A DNA stretch of 64,000 nt, from positions 61,251-125,250 of the forward strand of contig QANY01007439.1 of assembly GCA_003255025.1 (NCBI GenBank). Reading direction: 5' to 3'. This stretch comes from Datisca glomerata. Taxonomy: Eukaryota > Streptophyta > Magnoliopsida > Cucurbitales > Datiscaceae. Position numbers and translations under genes: made by a program. Positions 12,430 through 23,883 of the stretch are shown here, in pieces (the first letter of the stretch is position 1; each line of letters starts with the position of its first letter). Under the pieces are notes generated by a model. That model was given only the letters and a program-made list of their open reading frames with translations. It had not been told where the DNA came from and did not search any database.

Positions 12430-12715
12430 AACTGTCAAATAGATTATCTTCTCCACAGTAAATGCATGAAACTTCAGCAATTTGGTTACGGATTGAGTCA
12501 ATCCCTGATTCTGAGAAACTGATGACACCATGCTTACTGACTTAATCATGTTGGTCATTGATGAAACTTAATCACTGTAAAAGCTGTAACAACATCTACA
12601 TCATGCAAACCTGTAACTCTTTTACCTAATGTTGCTCTTGAAGTTGACCAATGATAATTATTATTGGTTATCCTCTCAAGGATATCATATGCTACATTAC
12701 AAGATTTAGAAAGAA
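12430..12715 (-). pseudogene. Athila gag C-terminal fragment with zinc knuckle
   Basis: On the minus strand, starting near 12710, the translation gives AYDILERITNNNYHWSTSRA, then KRVTGLHDVDVVTAFT near 12590, and CIYCGEDNLFDSC near 12440. Athila Gag proteins have this same order, with a knuckle in which the N here is usually H. The histidine loss and stops (near 12555) make it a pseudogene. It abuts the 3' LTR at 12426 and the LINE at 12716. It is the gag half missing from the element at 966-12426, but in the opposite orientation. Confidence 0.75.
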
Positions 12716-15700
12716 TGGCTCCATTACATTATTACACGGGCTTGGTTCTCCCCTTCCCGAACTAGCTATGGGGACCCGACTTTATCAAAACTCAAAAAGT
12801 GCTTGTCTTCTTTGAAAAAATGGAGCTCGGGGAAGTTTGGATCTATCTCGAAAGAATTGGCAGCGTCACGTCGTACTTTAGATCGCCTTTTGGAGGAGGC
12901 TCGCCCGGAATCAAATTTGTCAGAAACTCAAAAGCTTAAGTCAAAACCCTCTGTTCTGGAAAGCCAAGAAGAATTATTTTAGAAATAGAGATCGAGAGTG
13001 GACTGGCTGAAATCCAGGGATAATAACATTGCCTTTTTTCAGAACAAAACTAGATGGAACTTAATCCGGGGGATATTCGATTCAGATCAAAACTAGATGG
13101 ATATAATGGAGGGGATTGTTTCATTAATTCGAAGATATTTTCATGATAATTTTACATCTTTGGGTCCAAACGAAGAGGTGATTGAGGCTGTAACTCGCAA
13201 TGTGTCACGGAGAGTCGCCGATGAAATGAACGAGAAATTTTTCTCCCTTATACAGAAACGGAGATCGAGGATGCCCTTTGGAGCATGCATCCGATGAAAA
13301 GCCCCGATGTTCATGGTTTTCCCGCCTTATTTTTCATAAGTTTTGGCACATTATGGTTAAGGAAATTACTTCTCTTTGTCTCTCATTTCTAAATCATAGA
13401 ACTAACTTTAACGAATTTAATCGGACATTGTTAGTTTTAATCCCTAAAAATTAGAACCCCCAATTTGTCTTTGATTTTTGCCCAATCAGTTTATGAACTG
13501 TTATTTACAAACTCATATCTAAAACGATTGCTAATAGACTGAAATGCATTTTGCCTGAGATTATTTCTGATTATCATGATGCTTTTGTGAAGGGTAGACT
13601 AATTACATATAATATTATTACTGCCTTTGAGATGATTCATTCTCTGAACAGGAAAAAGAAGAGCAAAAATGGCTTCTCAGCTATTAAATTTGATATAAGC
13701 AAAGTTTATGATAGAGTTGAATGGAAATTTCTTTTGGCAATGATGAGACAACTAGGCTTTAATGAGGCTTGGATTGCTTTGATTTTCAGATGTGTATCCT
13801 CTGTTTATTTCTCTTTTGTGGTGAATGGTTTGATATATGATAATCTAACTCCCCAGCAAGGCCTCCGTCAAGGAGACCCTCTTTCCCCATATTTATTTTT
13901 ATTGTGTGCTGAAGATCTATCTACGCTTCTTGTTGACGCCCCAACAGCGAAATCAGCTTGTATTCCCTAGGATCAGCTGTAATATCCCCTTTATCTCACA
14001 CTTATTTTTTGCAGACGATGGTATTTTGTTTTGTAAAGTAGATATGAAGAATTATCAGACTATCAAGCAAATTCTGGAAACCTACTCCAAGGCATCAGGG
14101 TAGTGCATAAACTTGGACAAATCTATGATGGCTTTCTCTCCTAATGTTTCACCTGATATTAGGAGGAACCTCTCAGTGGTGATGGGCATTAAAACTACAA
14201 GTATCCATGAAAAGTACCTAAGGTTACCGTCATGGATAGGAAGACGAAAGAAGCATTTATTTAATGGTGTAATGAAGAAGGGTCGTAAGCTCATGAGTCG
14301 TTGGAGGGAGAAACAATTCTCCATTATCGAAAAAGAGATGCTTATCAAAGTTGTAGTTCAGGCTTTGCCAACCTACTCTATGAACATTTTTCATCTCCCA
14401 AAATCCTTTTGTTCTGAGCTGAGCATGGAGATGGCAAAGTTTTGGTGGGGATCTTCTGCTAACAAGAGCAACTCCATTGGATGTCTTGGACCAATTTATG
14501 TAAACCAAAAAGCATAGGAGGCATGGGTTTTAGATCGTTAGAAGTGTTCAATCAGGCGCTCCTTGCGAAACAGTGTTGGAGAATAATTACAAACCCGGAC
14601 AACCTTGTTTCTCGGATCATTAAGGCAAAATACTCACAATCATCGAATTTTCTATCATGTAAGTTGAAATCAAACTGCTCCTATATATGGAGGAGAATTC
14701 TATGGGGTAGAGAGTTGTTAAGCAGGGGAATTCGATGGCGAATCGATGACGGGACCTCAATCTGAGTTTTTCATGACCCGTGGCTTCTACGACCTTCTAC
14801 CTTTCGACCGTTGATTTCGATCAATGCATGGTTAAACGTTAAAGTTGTAGAACTGATTTTCGATTCTAGTTGGAACCGCGAAGCTTTATCTTATTTCCTG
14901 GATCCGACAGATGTTGACTTGGTGTTATCTGTCCCTTTACTTTCAAATGGAGGGAGTGATAAACTATGTTGGCACTCTGATGACAAAGGTAATTACTCAG
15001 TGAAGAGCGGATACCAACTGGGTCTTTCTATCATAATTCCAACTTCATCTTCATCAATTGGGGGTTGATGATGGAAAAACTGTGGAAGTTGGCGGTCCCA
15101 AACAAAATTAAAATTTTCATGTGGAGAGCTTCGTTGGATTTAATTTTGACCGGGATAAATTTAAGTAGGAGAAGAATTAATGCTAACGAGAGATATGGGT
15201 TCTGCGACAAATTGGATTCTACAGCCCATGCGTTGTTTTCTACCATTTAACATCGTGTTGCTTGCAGCAGGTTGGCTTTTTGAACCACTTGCCGAAGTAG
15301 TATGCCCAATGGCCTGTGATGGATATTATTTCAATGTTTTTTCATTTTTTGGATTCTCCCTCTTTGAGTAAAGAGATCCCTCTTTGTTGGGGCATTTGGT
15401 CTTTCCAGAACTATTCAATTCATGGAAAACATTTTAATCCTATGTTTAATGTTAACACTTGGATTGAAAAGTTTATTTTGAAGTTCCAACTTCCAAATGA
15501 GGTGAACAACCTTACGGCCCCTTGCCACCAAAAACTTCCATCATGGAGGAAGCCAGATAGGGGTGGCCTAAAACTTAACATTGAGATTGTGAGAGTCGTG
15601 TTCTAGGGGCTTTTTGCAAACATTTCGAAGGTTGTTTTCCTCATTTGCTTGTAGAAGCTTTGGCGTTGAGTGAGGGCTTGTCTCTGGCTTTAGAGAGGGG

Positions 15701-15998
15701 ATTCCATATAAATATTGTAGAGTCAGATTGTTTGGGTCTGGTGCAAGCTGTGTCTTCTCCTAGTCCAATGTTTTCAGATTAGGCTCTTTTGCGGAGAAAA
15801 TTCGCTCTCTCCTTTCGACCATGAATGGAGTAAAGCTTGTTCACACCCCTAGATTGTGTAATGGAGTGGCCCATATGTTGGCTCACTTTATTGTGTTCTG
15901 ATCCATTTTGTTGGTGGGAGTCAGCACCCGCTTTTGTTGCTGACATTGATGTTGTTGCTTAGTTTCTTTTTAATATGATTTTTTCAGTCTAAAAAAAA
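12716..15998 (+). pseudogene. L1-type LINE, 5'-truncated, with RT, zf-RVT and RNase H
   Basis: Starts in the linker after the endonuclease (KCLSSLKKWSSGKFGSISKE near 12795). The RT domain follows: [14 protein letters not shown] near 13500, [13 protein letters not shown] near 13690-13725 (first catalytic Asp), [14 protein letters not shown] near 13855-13900, and FFADDGILF near 14005-14030 (the FADD active site). A thumb region (KFWWGSS, GGMGFRSLEVFNQALLAKQCW near 14515-14580) is followed by zf-RVT (WKLAVPNKIKIFMWRASLD near 15080-15140). An RNase H tail runs from about 15530 to 15895 (VESDCLGLVQAV near 15720, NGVAHMLAHF near 15860). A short A8 tail ends at 15998. Stops and shifts disable it. 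This is the normal copy polarity of a reverse-transcribed, 5'-truncated insertion. No clear target duplication was found. Confidence 0.88.
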
Positions 15999-16004
15999 CC
16001 TAAG

Positions 16005-16190
16005 CTACGGCTTTCAATAAAATTCCTCAATCCAAGCCAGGGCAAAACTCATTTTAAACGTAACAAATCTGAAGATCTTATTCTACCTAGTCATAGGCCT
16101 TGCTCATATCCACAATAATAACTGCAAAACCATGTGTACCTCTCCTCTTTTTACAAAGAGTATGATTGAATCATCTAAAAAGAAAACAAC
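16005..16190 (-). pseudogene. LINE reverse transcriptase scrap
   Basis: The minus strand reads KKRRGTHGFAVIIVDMSKAYD near 16100-16160, the first catalytic block of L1-type RT, then degenerates towards 16005. It starts directly after the poly-A of the plus-strand LINE and is of a different copy and orientation. Confidence 0.72.
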
Positions 16191-17429
16191 ATACTATCTG
16201 ATATTAACCACCCGCCAACAAAACGCACTCTAACTCTCTGAAATAACTCGTCAAAATAGAAAGATATTTGTTTTTTTATCCTGAAAGTGAAAAATTATAG
16301 TCGCATTACTGATTATAAAAACATGTAAGGCTAAAATGTAAATCACACCATTACATTTTGATCAAAATATAAAATATACCCTTATATTTTTTTTATATTT
16401 TTATACTCTTGTACTTTGACCAAACTATAAAATATATCTATCAGGTGACGTTTTCTGGTTAAATCTAATAAAAAGTTAACTCCATTTTTTGTCATCTTCT
16501 TTTCTGTAAAAAACTCCATTATTTCCCTTCATTTTCAATATTCCCCATTCTACCTATTTTTCCATATAAATAACTCCCTTTTCCCCCTCATTTTTAGAGC
16601 TCATTTTGACTTTTAACATATTTTCCAAATCTGCACCGCTGCGTTTTTGAAGGTTTTAGTTGACATATTTTCCATTTTGACAAAAATAACTTCTTTCATA
16701 AAAATGGCTTCCATTTCCATTAGTTCTTTTCATGAGTTTGCTTTTCTTTCCATGAATTCCATCATGTCCTGCATAGAAACCAAAAAATCCTGCTTCATCA
16801 TAGGGAAGGGAAATGCGCCAAAAACTCATTTCAATAAAATCCTGCTTCACCAACATGTACAACAAAATTTGAACAAATTTTTAGTACAGATAGGACATGC
16901 CACATCATAATTAAGCAACTAAAGGGAGGAAATTAACTTTATTATAAACAAATCAAACGCTTCTTTTAAAATTACTAATCTAGCAGAAAAATGAATTTTG
17001 TGCGAAATCACAAAACTTGGTCGGTTGGGTTGGTAAATGTCCTTCAATGGTTGAAAATGAGTACATAAAACAATACATAACTTCCATCTTCCCCTCGAAA
17101 ACCAGAACCCATTTCCCATCGAAAACCAAATTAATCCCCAATACCCTAGAAAATGAAATCAAACAGAACGCCTATATATAACTATTGAAAAAAACTCATC
17201 AACAAATTAAGGAAAACAAAGAAACCCATGTCCCGAACAAAGAAACTCCTTCCCTCTGTCGCGAACAAAGAAACCCACAAAAAACTCCATGAAAACACAG
17301 AGATGAACACAAAATTAACCAATAAATTTGACATACCTGAAAGATTAATCAACAAATTAGGGAGATTTTGACCTCTTTCACCCTCAGATTTGGGCAAAAA
17401 ATCGAACTCTAGCCCTCCCCTTAGGTTTT
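16191..17429. other. AT-rich stretch without a recognisable gene
   Basis: Only short, unconserved frames occur on either strand. The sequence at 16330-16450 (runs such as aaatataccctt) is of the kind found at ends of non-autonomous DNA transposons, but no matching inverted partner was identified with confidence. Confidence 0.5.
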
Positions 17430-18725
17430 TTGCTAAACTATACCCTTGGATAAGTCAATTTACAAAAATATACCCTTAGTCTAATTTTCGCTAATCTATA
17501 TCCATGGCTCATTTTCCCTTCACTTTTTCTCTTTTTTTCCCACTGCCTTTTTTATACGATGTCCAATCAAATGTCAAATTTTACTTCACTCAACACTCAA
17601 CCTCCCTACCCACCTCCATTACCCTCATTTCTCCTTATTCGATTTTCATTTCTTCAACTTCTTCTTCGTCATTTCTTCTTCATCTTCCTCCTGCTGCTGA
17701 TGGAGGATATTTCATCGACTTCTTCATCTTCAAGAAAAGCTTTCATCGTCTTCTTCATCTTTAAGGAAGGCTTGCAGGCATGAGTTTTATTTTCTTCTAA
17801 GTTTCATAGGTTTTTTGTTCATGAGTTTTTTATTCCAACAACAACAAGCAGTACGTTGTTTGAGTTCATGTAGTGTACATGATGACTATAAGATGATCGC
17901 GTAGTGTACACGAGGACTACACAATTACTACACGATCCTCATACAGTCATTGTGTACACTTCACGCAGTGTACACGATCCTCGTGTACATTACACGAGAA
18001 CCTTGTAGTGCATCAGAAACTTCTTCAGCAATTCATGATGCAGTACAAGAGCATCGTGTAGCATCTTGACACTATACGAGGACTACACGGTCATCGTGTA
18101 GCGTCATCTTAAAGTGTATAGGATGATCACAAGGTGATCGCGTAGTCCTCGTGTAAACTACATGATGGCATTATATGATGATCGTGTAGTCCTCGTGTAT
18201 ACTACACGATGATCGTGTAACCATTGTGTAGTGGATTACAAGACCATCGTGTAATGTACACGAGGACTACATGATCATCTTGTAGTGCCATCATGCAGTG
18301 TACATGAGAACAACACGATCATCGTGCAGTGTATACGAAGACTACACGATCATCTTGTGGGCATCTTGTACACTACACGATGACACTACGCAATGATCGT
18401 GTAGTTCTCGTGTACATTACACGATGATCATGTAGTCATCATGTACACTACACGATGGCACTACAAGATGATTGTGTAGTCCTCATGTACACTACACGAT
18501 CATATTGTAATATTCTATTTCATTCGGTAGACTTCTTGTATTGACTTCCTTTCATTGATGTATATACAAATATGTCTGAAATTTGAATTTTTGTAATTCA
18601 TGATGGAGATTGGGAGAAAATGGTACAACATGGACTTTTAATGGACAAAAGACCAAATTATTAGAGATATTAACTAAGTGAATTTACCACGAGCTATCGG
18701 GTATATTGCATGAAGAACTCCAAAT
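17430..18725. mobile_element. Possible non-autonomous DNA transposon enclosing a palindromic minisatellite
   Basis: The left edge (ctatacccttggataagt and aaaatataccc, 17438-17475) and the reverse complement of the right edge (caatatacccgatagctc, about 18690-18712) resemble each other weakly, as loose terminal inverted repeats would. Between them lie a CT-rich part (17500-17780) with low-complexity frames and the hairpin array at 17862-18515. No transposase was found. The assignment is inference. Confidence 0.3.
17862..18515. repeat. Palindromic minisatellite built on tacacgaggactacacgat / atcgtgtagtcctcgtgta
   Basis: More than 20 copies of CTACACGA or its complement TCGTGTAG, plus GTGTAC and ACGAGGAC variants, alternate in both orientations at irregular 10-40 bp spacing. 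Adjacent copies form self-complementary pairs such as tacacgatgatcgtgta. The whole block could fold into large hairpins if single-stranded or transcribed. No frame is maintained through it. Confidence 0.85.
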
Positions 18726-18859
18726 AGACCCCTCAAAATATGATATGTCCATCAATTTTTTTATAGAAGCCATGTCCCCTGCCCTCCTGCTGAAATTTTA
18801 AATGATAGAGATTTACAATTCCTTGTTAAATAGAATGAATCAGAATTACTTCGAACACA
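18516..18859. other. Non-coding spacer
   Basis: No conserved frame, RNA gene or terminal repeat could be supported apart from the weak inverted-repeat edge near 18700. Confidence 0.5.
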
Positions 18860-19035
18860 AAAATTAAATATTTACAAGTCATAATGAACTCTCAGTTTAT
18901 ACCTTGTACATATGAGCTAAACTCGATAGTTCATAAACCAAGTACAAAATTCTTGTGGACCTTCAACTAAACAATGTTCACATGTTCTATATATATATAT
19001 TAGAAAGTCAACTTATTAATTTTTCATAAAACAAA
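18860..19035 (-). repeat. Direct repeat, left copy (partner at 23041-23213)
   Basis: Shares aaaattaaatatttacaagt, then ataccttgtac-tatgagctaaactc, then ttcacatgttctatatatat and agaaagtcaacttattaatt with 23041-23213 in the same orientation. The two copies bracket the minus-strand copia remnant. They may be LTR pieces or a duplicated internal segment. Inside the left copy, a 30-bp stretch (attcttgtggaccttcaactaaacaatg) is itself repeated at about 19034-19062. Confidence 0.75.
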
Positions 19036-19975
19036 ATTCTTGTGGACCTTCAACTAAACAATGGATCCTGCTTAGATTAATATGAACCAGACGTAAGCGC
19101 CACATATATGTTTCGTTAGTATGATAAACTTTTCTTCTTTTATTGATAATATGTGAACCATTATCAACTTTAGTATCATGCAACATAAACTTCTTAGGAG
19201 TAACAAAATACAAACCATCTATCAATGTACTAGAAGAGACAAAATTTTGCTAGAAAGAGCTCACAGTTTGCTTTCCAGTGACCATTCTTACCACAATGAA
19301 AGCATTTACCCTTACCCTTCTTTCCCTCCTTCTTTTTATTTAGTTCCACTTGTTTAGAAACCTTCTTCTTCTTTTTCATCTTCTTGGGTTTAGGCTTAAT
19401 CCCAAGAGAAGAAGAAGCCTGGGTAATATTCACGCTAGGTTGTGTTTTTAGTATATTCTCTGCCACCTGAAGTTGTTTCATCAACTCAGTAAAGGTCCAC
19501 TGGTGCCTATTCATCACATAGTTTACCTTTAACTGGTTAAACAAATTCGACAGAGTTGCTAATACCAAATCAATTTGGGTTTCCTCATCTATTTCAGCAC
19601 CTAATACTTATTTCAACAAATGGTCCCTCACAGGAGTTCCAGCTGTCATTTTAGCATCCAAAGAGCCTTAATGGAATCTAGTTTTGCTGGTCGCCCCTTG
19701 TTTCCAAACAACTCTTGAAGATTGTTGTTGAAACACATCATACATTGAAGCTAATATGTAACAACGAGCCAACTCATCATTCTTATCCCACGTCGAATAT
19801 GCTTTGTTCTCCTCATTACTAGAACTTTCAATAGGAGGTGATGGACAAGGATCCGTTAAGACAAACTTGATTCCTTCAGCAGTTAAGATAATATCTAAGT
19901 TACGTTTCTAGTTAACATAATTTGTTCCATCAAGCTTGTTTTCTTTTTGTATAGATGCAAGAGGGCTCGACATGT
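19016..19975 (-). pseudogene. Ty1/copia gag and GAG-pre-integrase remnant
   Basis: On the minus strand from 19975, the start MSSPLASIQKENKLDGTNYV leads into a UBN2-type copia Gag (RNLDIILTAEGIKFVL near 19890; MTAGTPVRDHLLK near 19640). It ends in a lysine-rich stretch and a zinc knuckle, CFHCGKNGHWKANC, near 19270-19310. The aspartic protease is missing. The next frame, 19225-19016, has YMWRLRLVHINLSRIHCLVE, the GAG-pre-integrase motif (usually W-H-x-R-L-G-H). Integrase, RT and RNase H are absent. Stops occur at about 19910, 19670 and 19600. Gag would package the element RNA. Confidence 0.83.
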
Positions 19976-21655
19976 TTAATTACTGAAAAAATAATAAATG
20001 AATTCTTAATTACAGACATGCACATTCTACTTTAGCATGTTAACAGCATGAAATAAAAACTCAAACAAACATACAATAATATGCAACGATATCCCAACTT
20101 CCATCATTACATCCCTACTTAGGCAGAACATGCAACAATAAGTTAGGTACAATAGTCCAATTTAGTCTGTTACTAATCTGATAGTAATGCTTAGTATAAC
20201 ACTATTCTGGTATTAATATCTAGTATACTAACTATCGTTTTTCTTCAGTCTCTCGTACTAAGTAACAAGAACTTTTTAGAAAGGATATCACAAAGTCGGG
20301 TCAAGTGTATATCATTGTTTTACCCTCAGACTCATGTTGAGTGAATAATGCCAACTTAGGAAGGTCGCTCTCACTATAACATTTATCAAGGCAATCCCTT
20401 CGAAAAACCATACTTGTGATCAATGTGTCGAGTACCCTCCTTTAGAGAGCTCGAAAGATTGGAGACAAGGCACCCTAACATCTTACTATGATTCAACAAT
20501 GGAGACCGTGGGTTAATTTTAGAAGTTGGGAATTTATTTTTAAGGTGAGTTTTTATTATTAATGTGAGTTACTAAGTGTGACAAGGTTTAACATTAGGAC
20601 CAAAAACTTAAATTTTTATCACATTACTAAGTCACTTAACTGATTAGGTTCGAGCATGCTCCATTACTATTTAATCTAGGTAGATGCAAATTTCATCTAA
20701 ATTCTAATAAGTTTAACATTTAATAACATAATTAAATATCCGATAAAATATTAAAATTAAAAATTTGCTATCCTCATGAAATCCTAATAACATGCTTCTA
20801 GAGTTAGACAAATTATGTCCCTAACCATTTATGCTATATTGTATTTCTCTTTATGCAATCACAAACACTTTCTCATTTTAGAAAACCTAAAGAGTTACAT
20901 GGCTTCAAAAATATGTGATCATGATATCTAAGCATAAACTCAAATAAAATAATCTAAGCATCTAAAAGCACAATTATCATGCAGAGCAATATAATATAAA
21001 ATATAATTTAAATTACCCTTCCATAACCCTAAGTCTATGCTTAAACCTAATATCAAAATTCTAATTAGGTTTATCCTTGTGTAGAACTGCCCAAGCCATC
21101 ATTGTGCTCATCCCATCATCTTCAGAAGTCATCAGACATCGCTGGAAAATTATTGAGACACTGTGCAGCAGTGCCAAATGCACTCTCCAGTGCATTTCAG
21201 CACTGCACAGTGCAATATCAGCACTGTCCAGTAGCGCCGAATGCACTGTCCAGTAGCGCCGAATGCACTGTCCAGTAGCGCCGAATGCACTGTCCAGTGC
21301 ATTTCATCACTGTACAGTGCAGTTTCGGCACTGCTGTGCAGTGCTTTCCACTACGCATTGCCGTCCACTTTTTGTTGCTTACTTCATGGTTCGAATCGTG
21401 TTCTCTCTTGATGAAAATAATTACAAAAAAAATCCTACACTTTCTTTAAAAGCGTACACGAATTCTATTGCAAAAAATTAGAAAAAAAGAAGTGAAAACA
21501 CAACATCTTCGTAGGTTGTCCCATAAAATTACATAACCCATATTATAGACATACAAACAAACATCTCTAAAAAGTTATGCAAGGTTATTATCTAAATAAT
21601 TAGAATCATTATTTAAATATCACAAGGCATTTCTCGAATAATTCAAAACCTTACC
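19976..21655 (-). other. Probable 5' leader of the copia remnant
   Basis: Non-coding, AT-rich DNA between the gag start and a degenerate primer-binding-like motif (minus strand caattgctatcag, 21656-21668; copia elements usually have a tggtatcagagc type site). It contains the CACTG palindrome cluster. No frame of note. Confidence 0.4.
21165..21345. repeat. CACTG palindrome cluster with a 22-bp tandem repeat
   Basis: gtccagtagcgccgaatgcact is repeated about three times from 21227 to 21293. It is flanked by self-complementary blocks such as agcactgcacagtgc (21200-21214) and tgtacagtgcagtttc. The motif CACTG/CAGTG occurs about 20 times. Similar clusters sit in the LTRs at 60345-60505 and 63670-63805. 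Confidence 0.85.
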
Positions 21656-21667
21656 CTGATAGCAATT

Positions 21668-23040
21668 GAAAGAATTGTTGCAGCAAAAAAACTGGATTTT
21701 AAAAAATTCGAGAAACAACCACTAATTGAATATGGATAAATAATTCATGACGCGTGAAAATCAAAACCTAGTGGGCTTCTTTGATATTTCTCGAATTGTC
21801 AACTAAGAATACGAGTAGGTGGGCACTCAAAAATAATATTGAAAAAACCAAAGTCTTCTTTCCCAATTAAAGTCAAAAAAGCCATGAAAAGAATGATTGG
21901 CTCACTTTAAATTTTGTTCGCCACTGTTTTTTAGAAGAACAAAAAAAATTATTTTCAATTTGCAATTTAAAAAAAATGAAGAAGAAAAACTAAACTGCTA
22001 TCATTTTTTAATTTTAAAACATTAAAACACACATTTTCACAAACCATGCAATGGTTTGGATTTTTCCTAACCGTCCTTTAATTAATTTCTTTAAATTTAA
22101 TTAATTAAAATAAAATAAATTAATTTTAATTAATCATTGACCTTAATAAACAAAAGACTGAGTTAGTTCTTTAAAACACTTGGTTGACTATAGGGTATCC
22201 ACGCCACCTATTAATTAAACAAGTCTAGTCACGACGTAACCCAAATCTGAGGTTAGTAAATGGACCAAAAGGATAAAACTCTTAGCTATATAATTAATAA
22301 ATTTTACCGATTATATATATAATCAGATTTATTAATTATTAATTAAGAATAACTCCACTGTAAAATCATAATTGAACTCCAAGTGTATTTTATATTACTT
22401 GATGTAACGATCATTGACCTATTATTCATTATGTAATGCCCTTCCATAATATAGTACCATGTATAATTAGGTGAAGTACTATCGACCTAATATTTATACA
22501 CTTCTTAGTATCCTTAGGTTCTAAATTCATTCTACCAGTCAATTATGATAATTTCATACTTGATGCATCAAGTAAAAATAATCAAATCTCTAGTACTCCA
22601 CTAGAGATACTAAGAGCTTAGTTTACTATGACCACATAAATGAATTACCTAAGATGTACTATTTCACTTAATTAAAAGTTTCTATGGATTCTACTATTGA
22701 GAACCTATGGATTCTCTATCCATAGCCCAGTTATCCAACCTACGGAATATGTTGACTATTAGAGTCTCATTCTTAATAGATCAAAATAGCTAAGTTATTA
22801 AATATGCACTCAGAACTCTCTTCAAGACTGAGAACACTCATAAAATAATAGCAATGAGTCTTGATTTTTATTTGATAGTACTTTACACAAAAATAGACTC
22901 ATTAGTCATTTCAATGCATTCCAATGCACTAGCACCTTAATTAGGTGATCTACCTAGTGACCAAGGTAAGTTACTCTACATAATAGAGTCAATGCACTAG
23001 AATCTTTTCTTAGTAAAATGCCCAGCTTCACTAGAATGTG
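21668..23040 (-). repeat. Possible 5' LTR of the minus-strand copia remnant
   Basis: Long AT-rich DNA without genes between the primer-binding-like motif and the 23041 direct repeat. Its texture is like other large copia LTRs in the window, but no second full copy exists here, so its limits cannot be proved. Confidence 0.3.
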
Positions 23041-23213
23041 AAAATTAAATATTTACAAGTAATAATGAACTCTCATTTTATACCTTGTACCTATGAGCTA
23101 AACTCAACAGTTCATAAACCATGTACAAAATGCTTGTGGACCTTCTACTAAAAAATGTTCACATGTTCTATATATATATTAGAAAGTCAACTTATTAATT
23201 CTTCATAAAACAA
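23041..23213 (-). repeat. Direct repeat, right copy (partner at 18860-19035)
   Basis: Same order of blocks as the left copy with about 10% differences by eye. The right copy lacks the second 30-bp unit found next to the left copy. Confidence 0.75.
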
Positions 23214-23509
23214 ATCATCAATATTACATAGAATCTCGTGCTTGTAGGTCACAATTCTAACATATAATGCATAACATATCAACAATTTGAAGACAACACA
23301 TGACTCGACAACGCGATCCAACCAGTTCACAGCCAAACACCACGAGTGAATAGAGCAACAAACCTCATAACCCCCAAAATTGAACCGAAGTCTTACCTCG
23401 ATCGAACTATCCAAGCACCAGAAGTACTTGAAAAATCAAAGGAAACACTAAATACAAAGGGGGTGGAAGCAACCGAAGGGGACACTGGACCAGAAACAGT
23501 TCAAGCAAA
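23214..23509. other. Spacer without a recognisable gene
   Basis: Frames on both strands are short and unconserved. The sequence links the copia direct repeat to a G/C-rich hAT-like end. Confidence 0.45.
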
Positions 23510-23620
23510 AAAAAATTTCCCGTCCCTTCCCGCCAAGAGTAAAAATCTCATCTCGTCCCTCTCGGTTCGAGACGGTTTCTCAGGACAGGACGGGTACTTT
23601 GGGACGGTTGCACACCCCTA
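23510..23620 (-). mobile_element. hAT-like non-autonomous element terminus
   Basis: On the minus strand the segment begins taggggtgtgcaaccgtccc at 23620 and continues with repeated gtccc/gggac motifs. A TAGGGGTGTGCAA end is typical of small hAT-type elements in plants. No opposite terminus or 8-bp duplication could be matched, so it is a fragment or a weak call. Confidence 0.4.
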
Positions 23621-23883
23621 GATCGAATGCTCTTGCACAAATCTAAGAACTTTTAGGAGGGCCACACATTCCACTAAGAAGGGAGCTAGTTTAGCTTCCT
23701 AGAAAATTGAGCACGCAGCAGTAACCTTCCCCAAACAATCCTTGATGACCATTCCAAACCCAAAGCCCACCTGAGAGCACGAGGCATCCGCATTCATCTT
23801 CAAACAGCCAACAATTGGAGCACACCAACGCTGAATACATGCAGGGGGATTATGAGAGATTTGGAGAGGGAGGGTGAAACTTT

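Noticed and set aside
961..12431. Target site duplication of the Athila element
   Set aside because: Flanking pentamers tctac and gacaa differ, and shifting the LTR limits by a few bases did not give a match.
17504..17783. ORFs of 74-86 codons in CT-rich DNA
   Set aside because: Phe/Ser/Leu-rich low-complexity translation without homology, overlapping in two frames.
17862..18515. CRISPR-like alternation of repeats and spacers
   Set aside because: Repeats occur in both orientations, spacers are short, irregular and themselves related, and the DNA is clearly plant nuclear. No cas genes exist.
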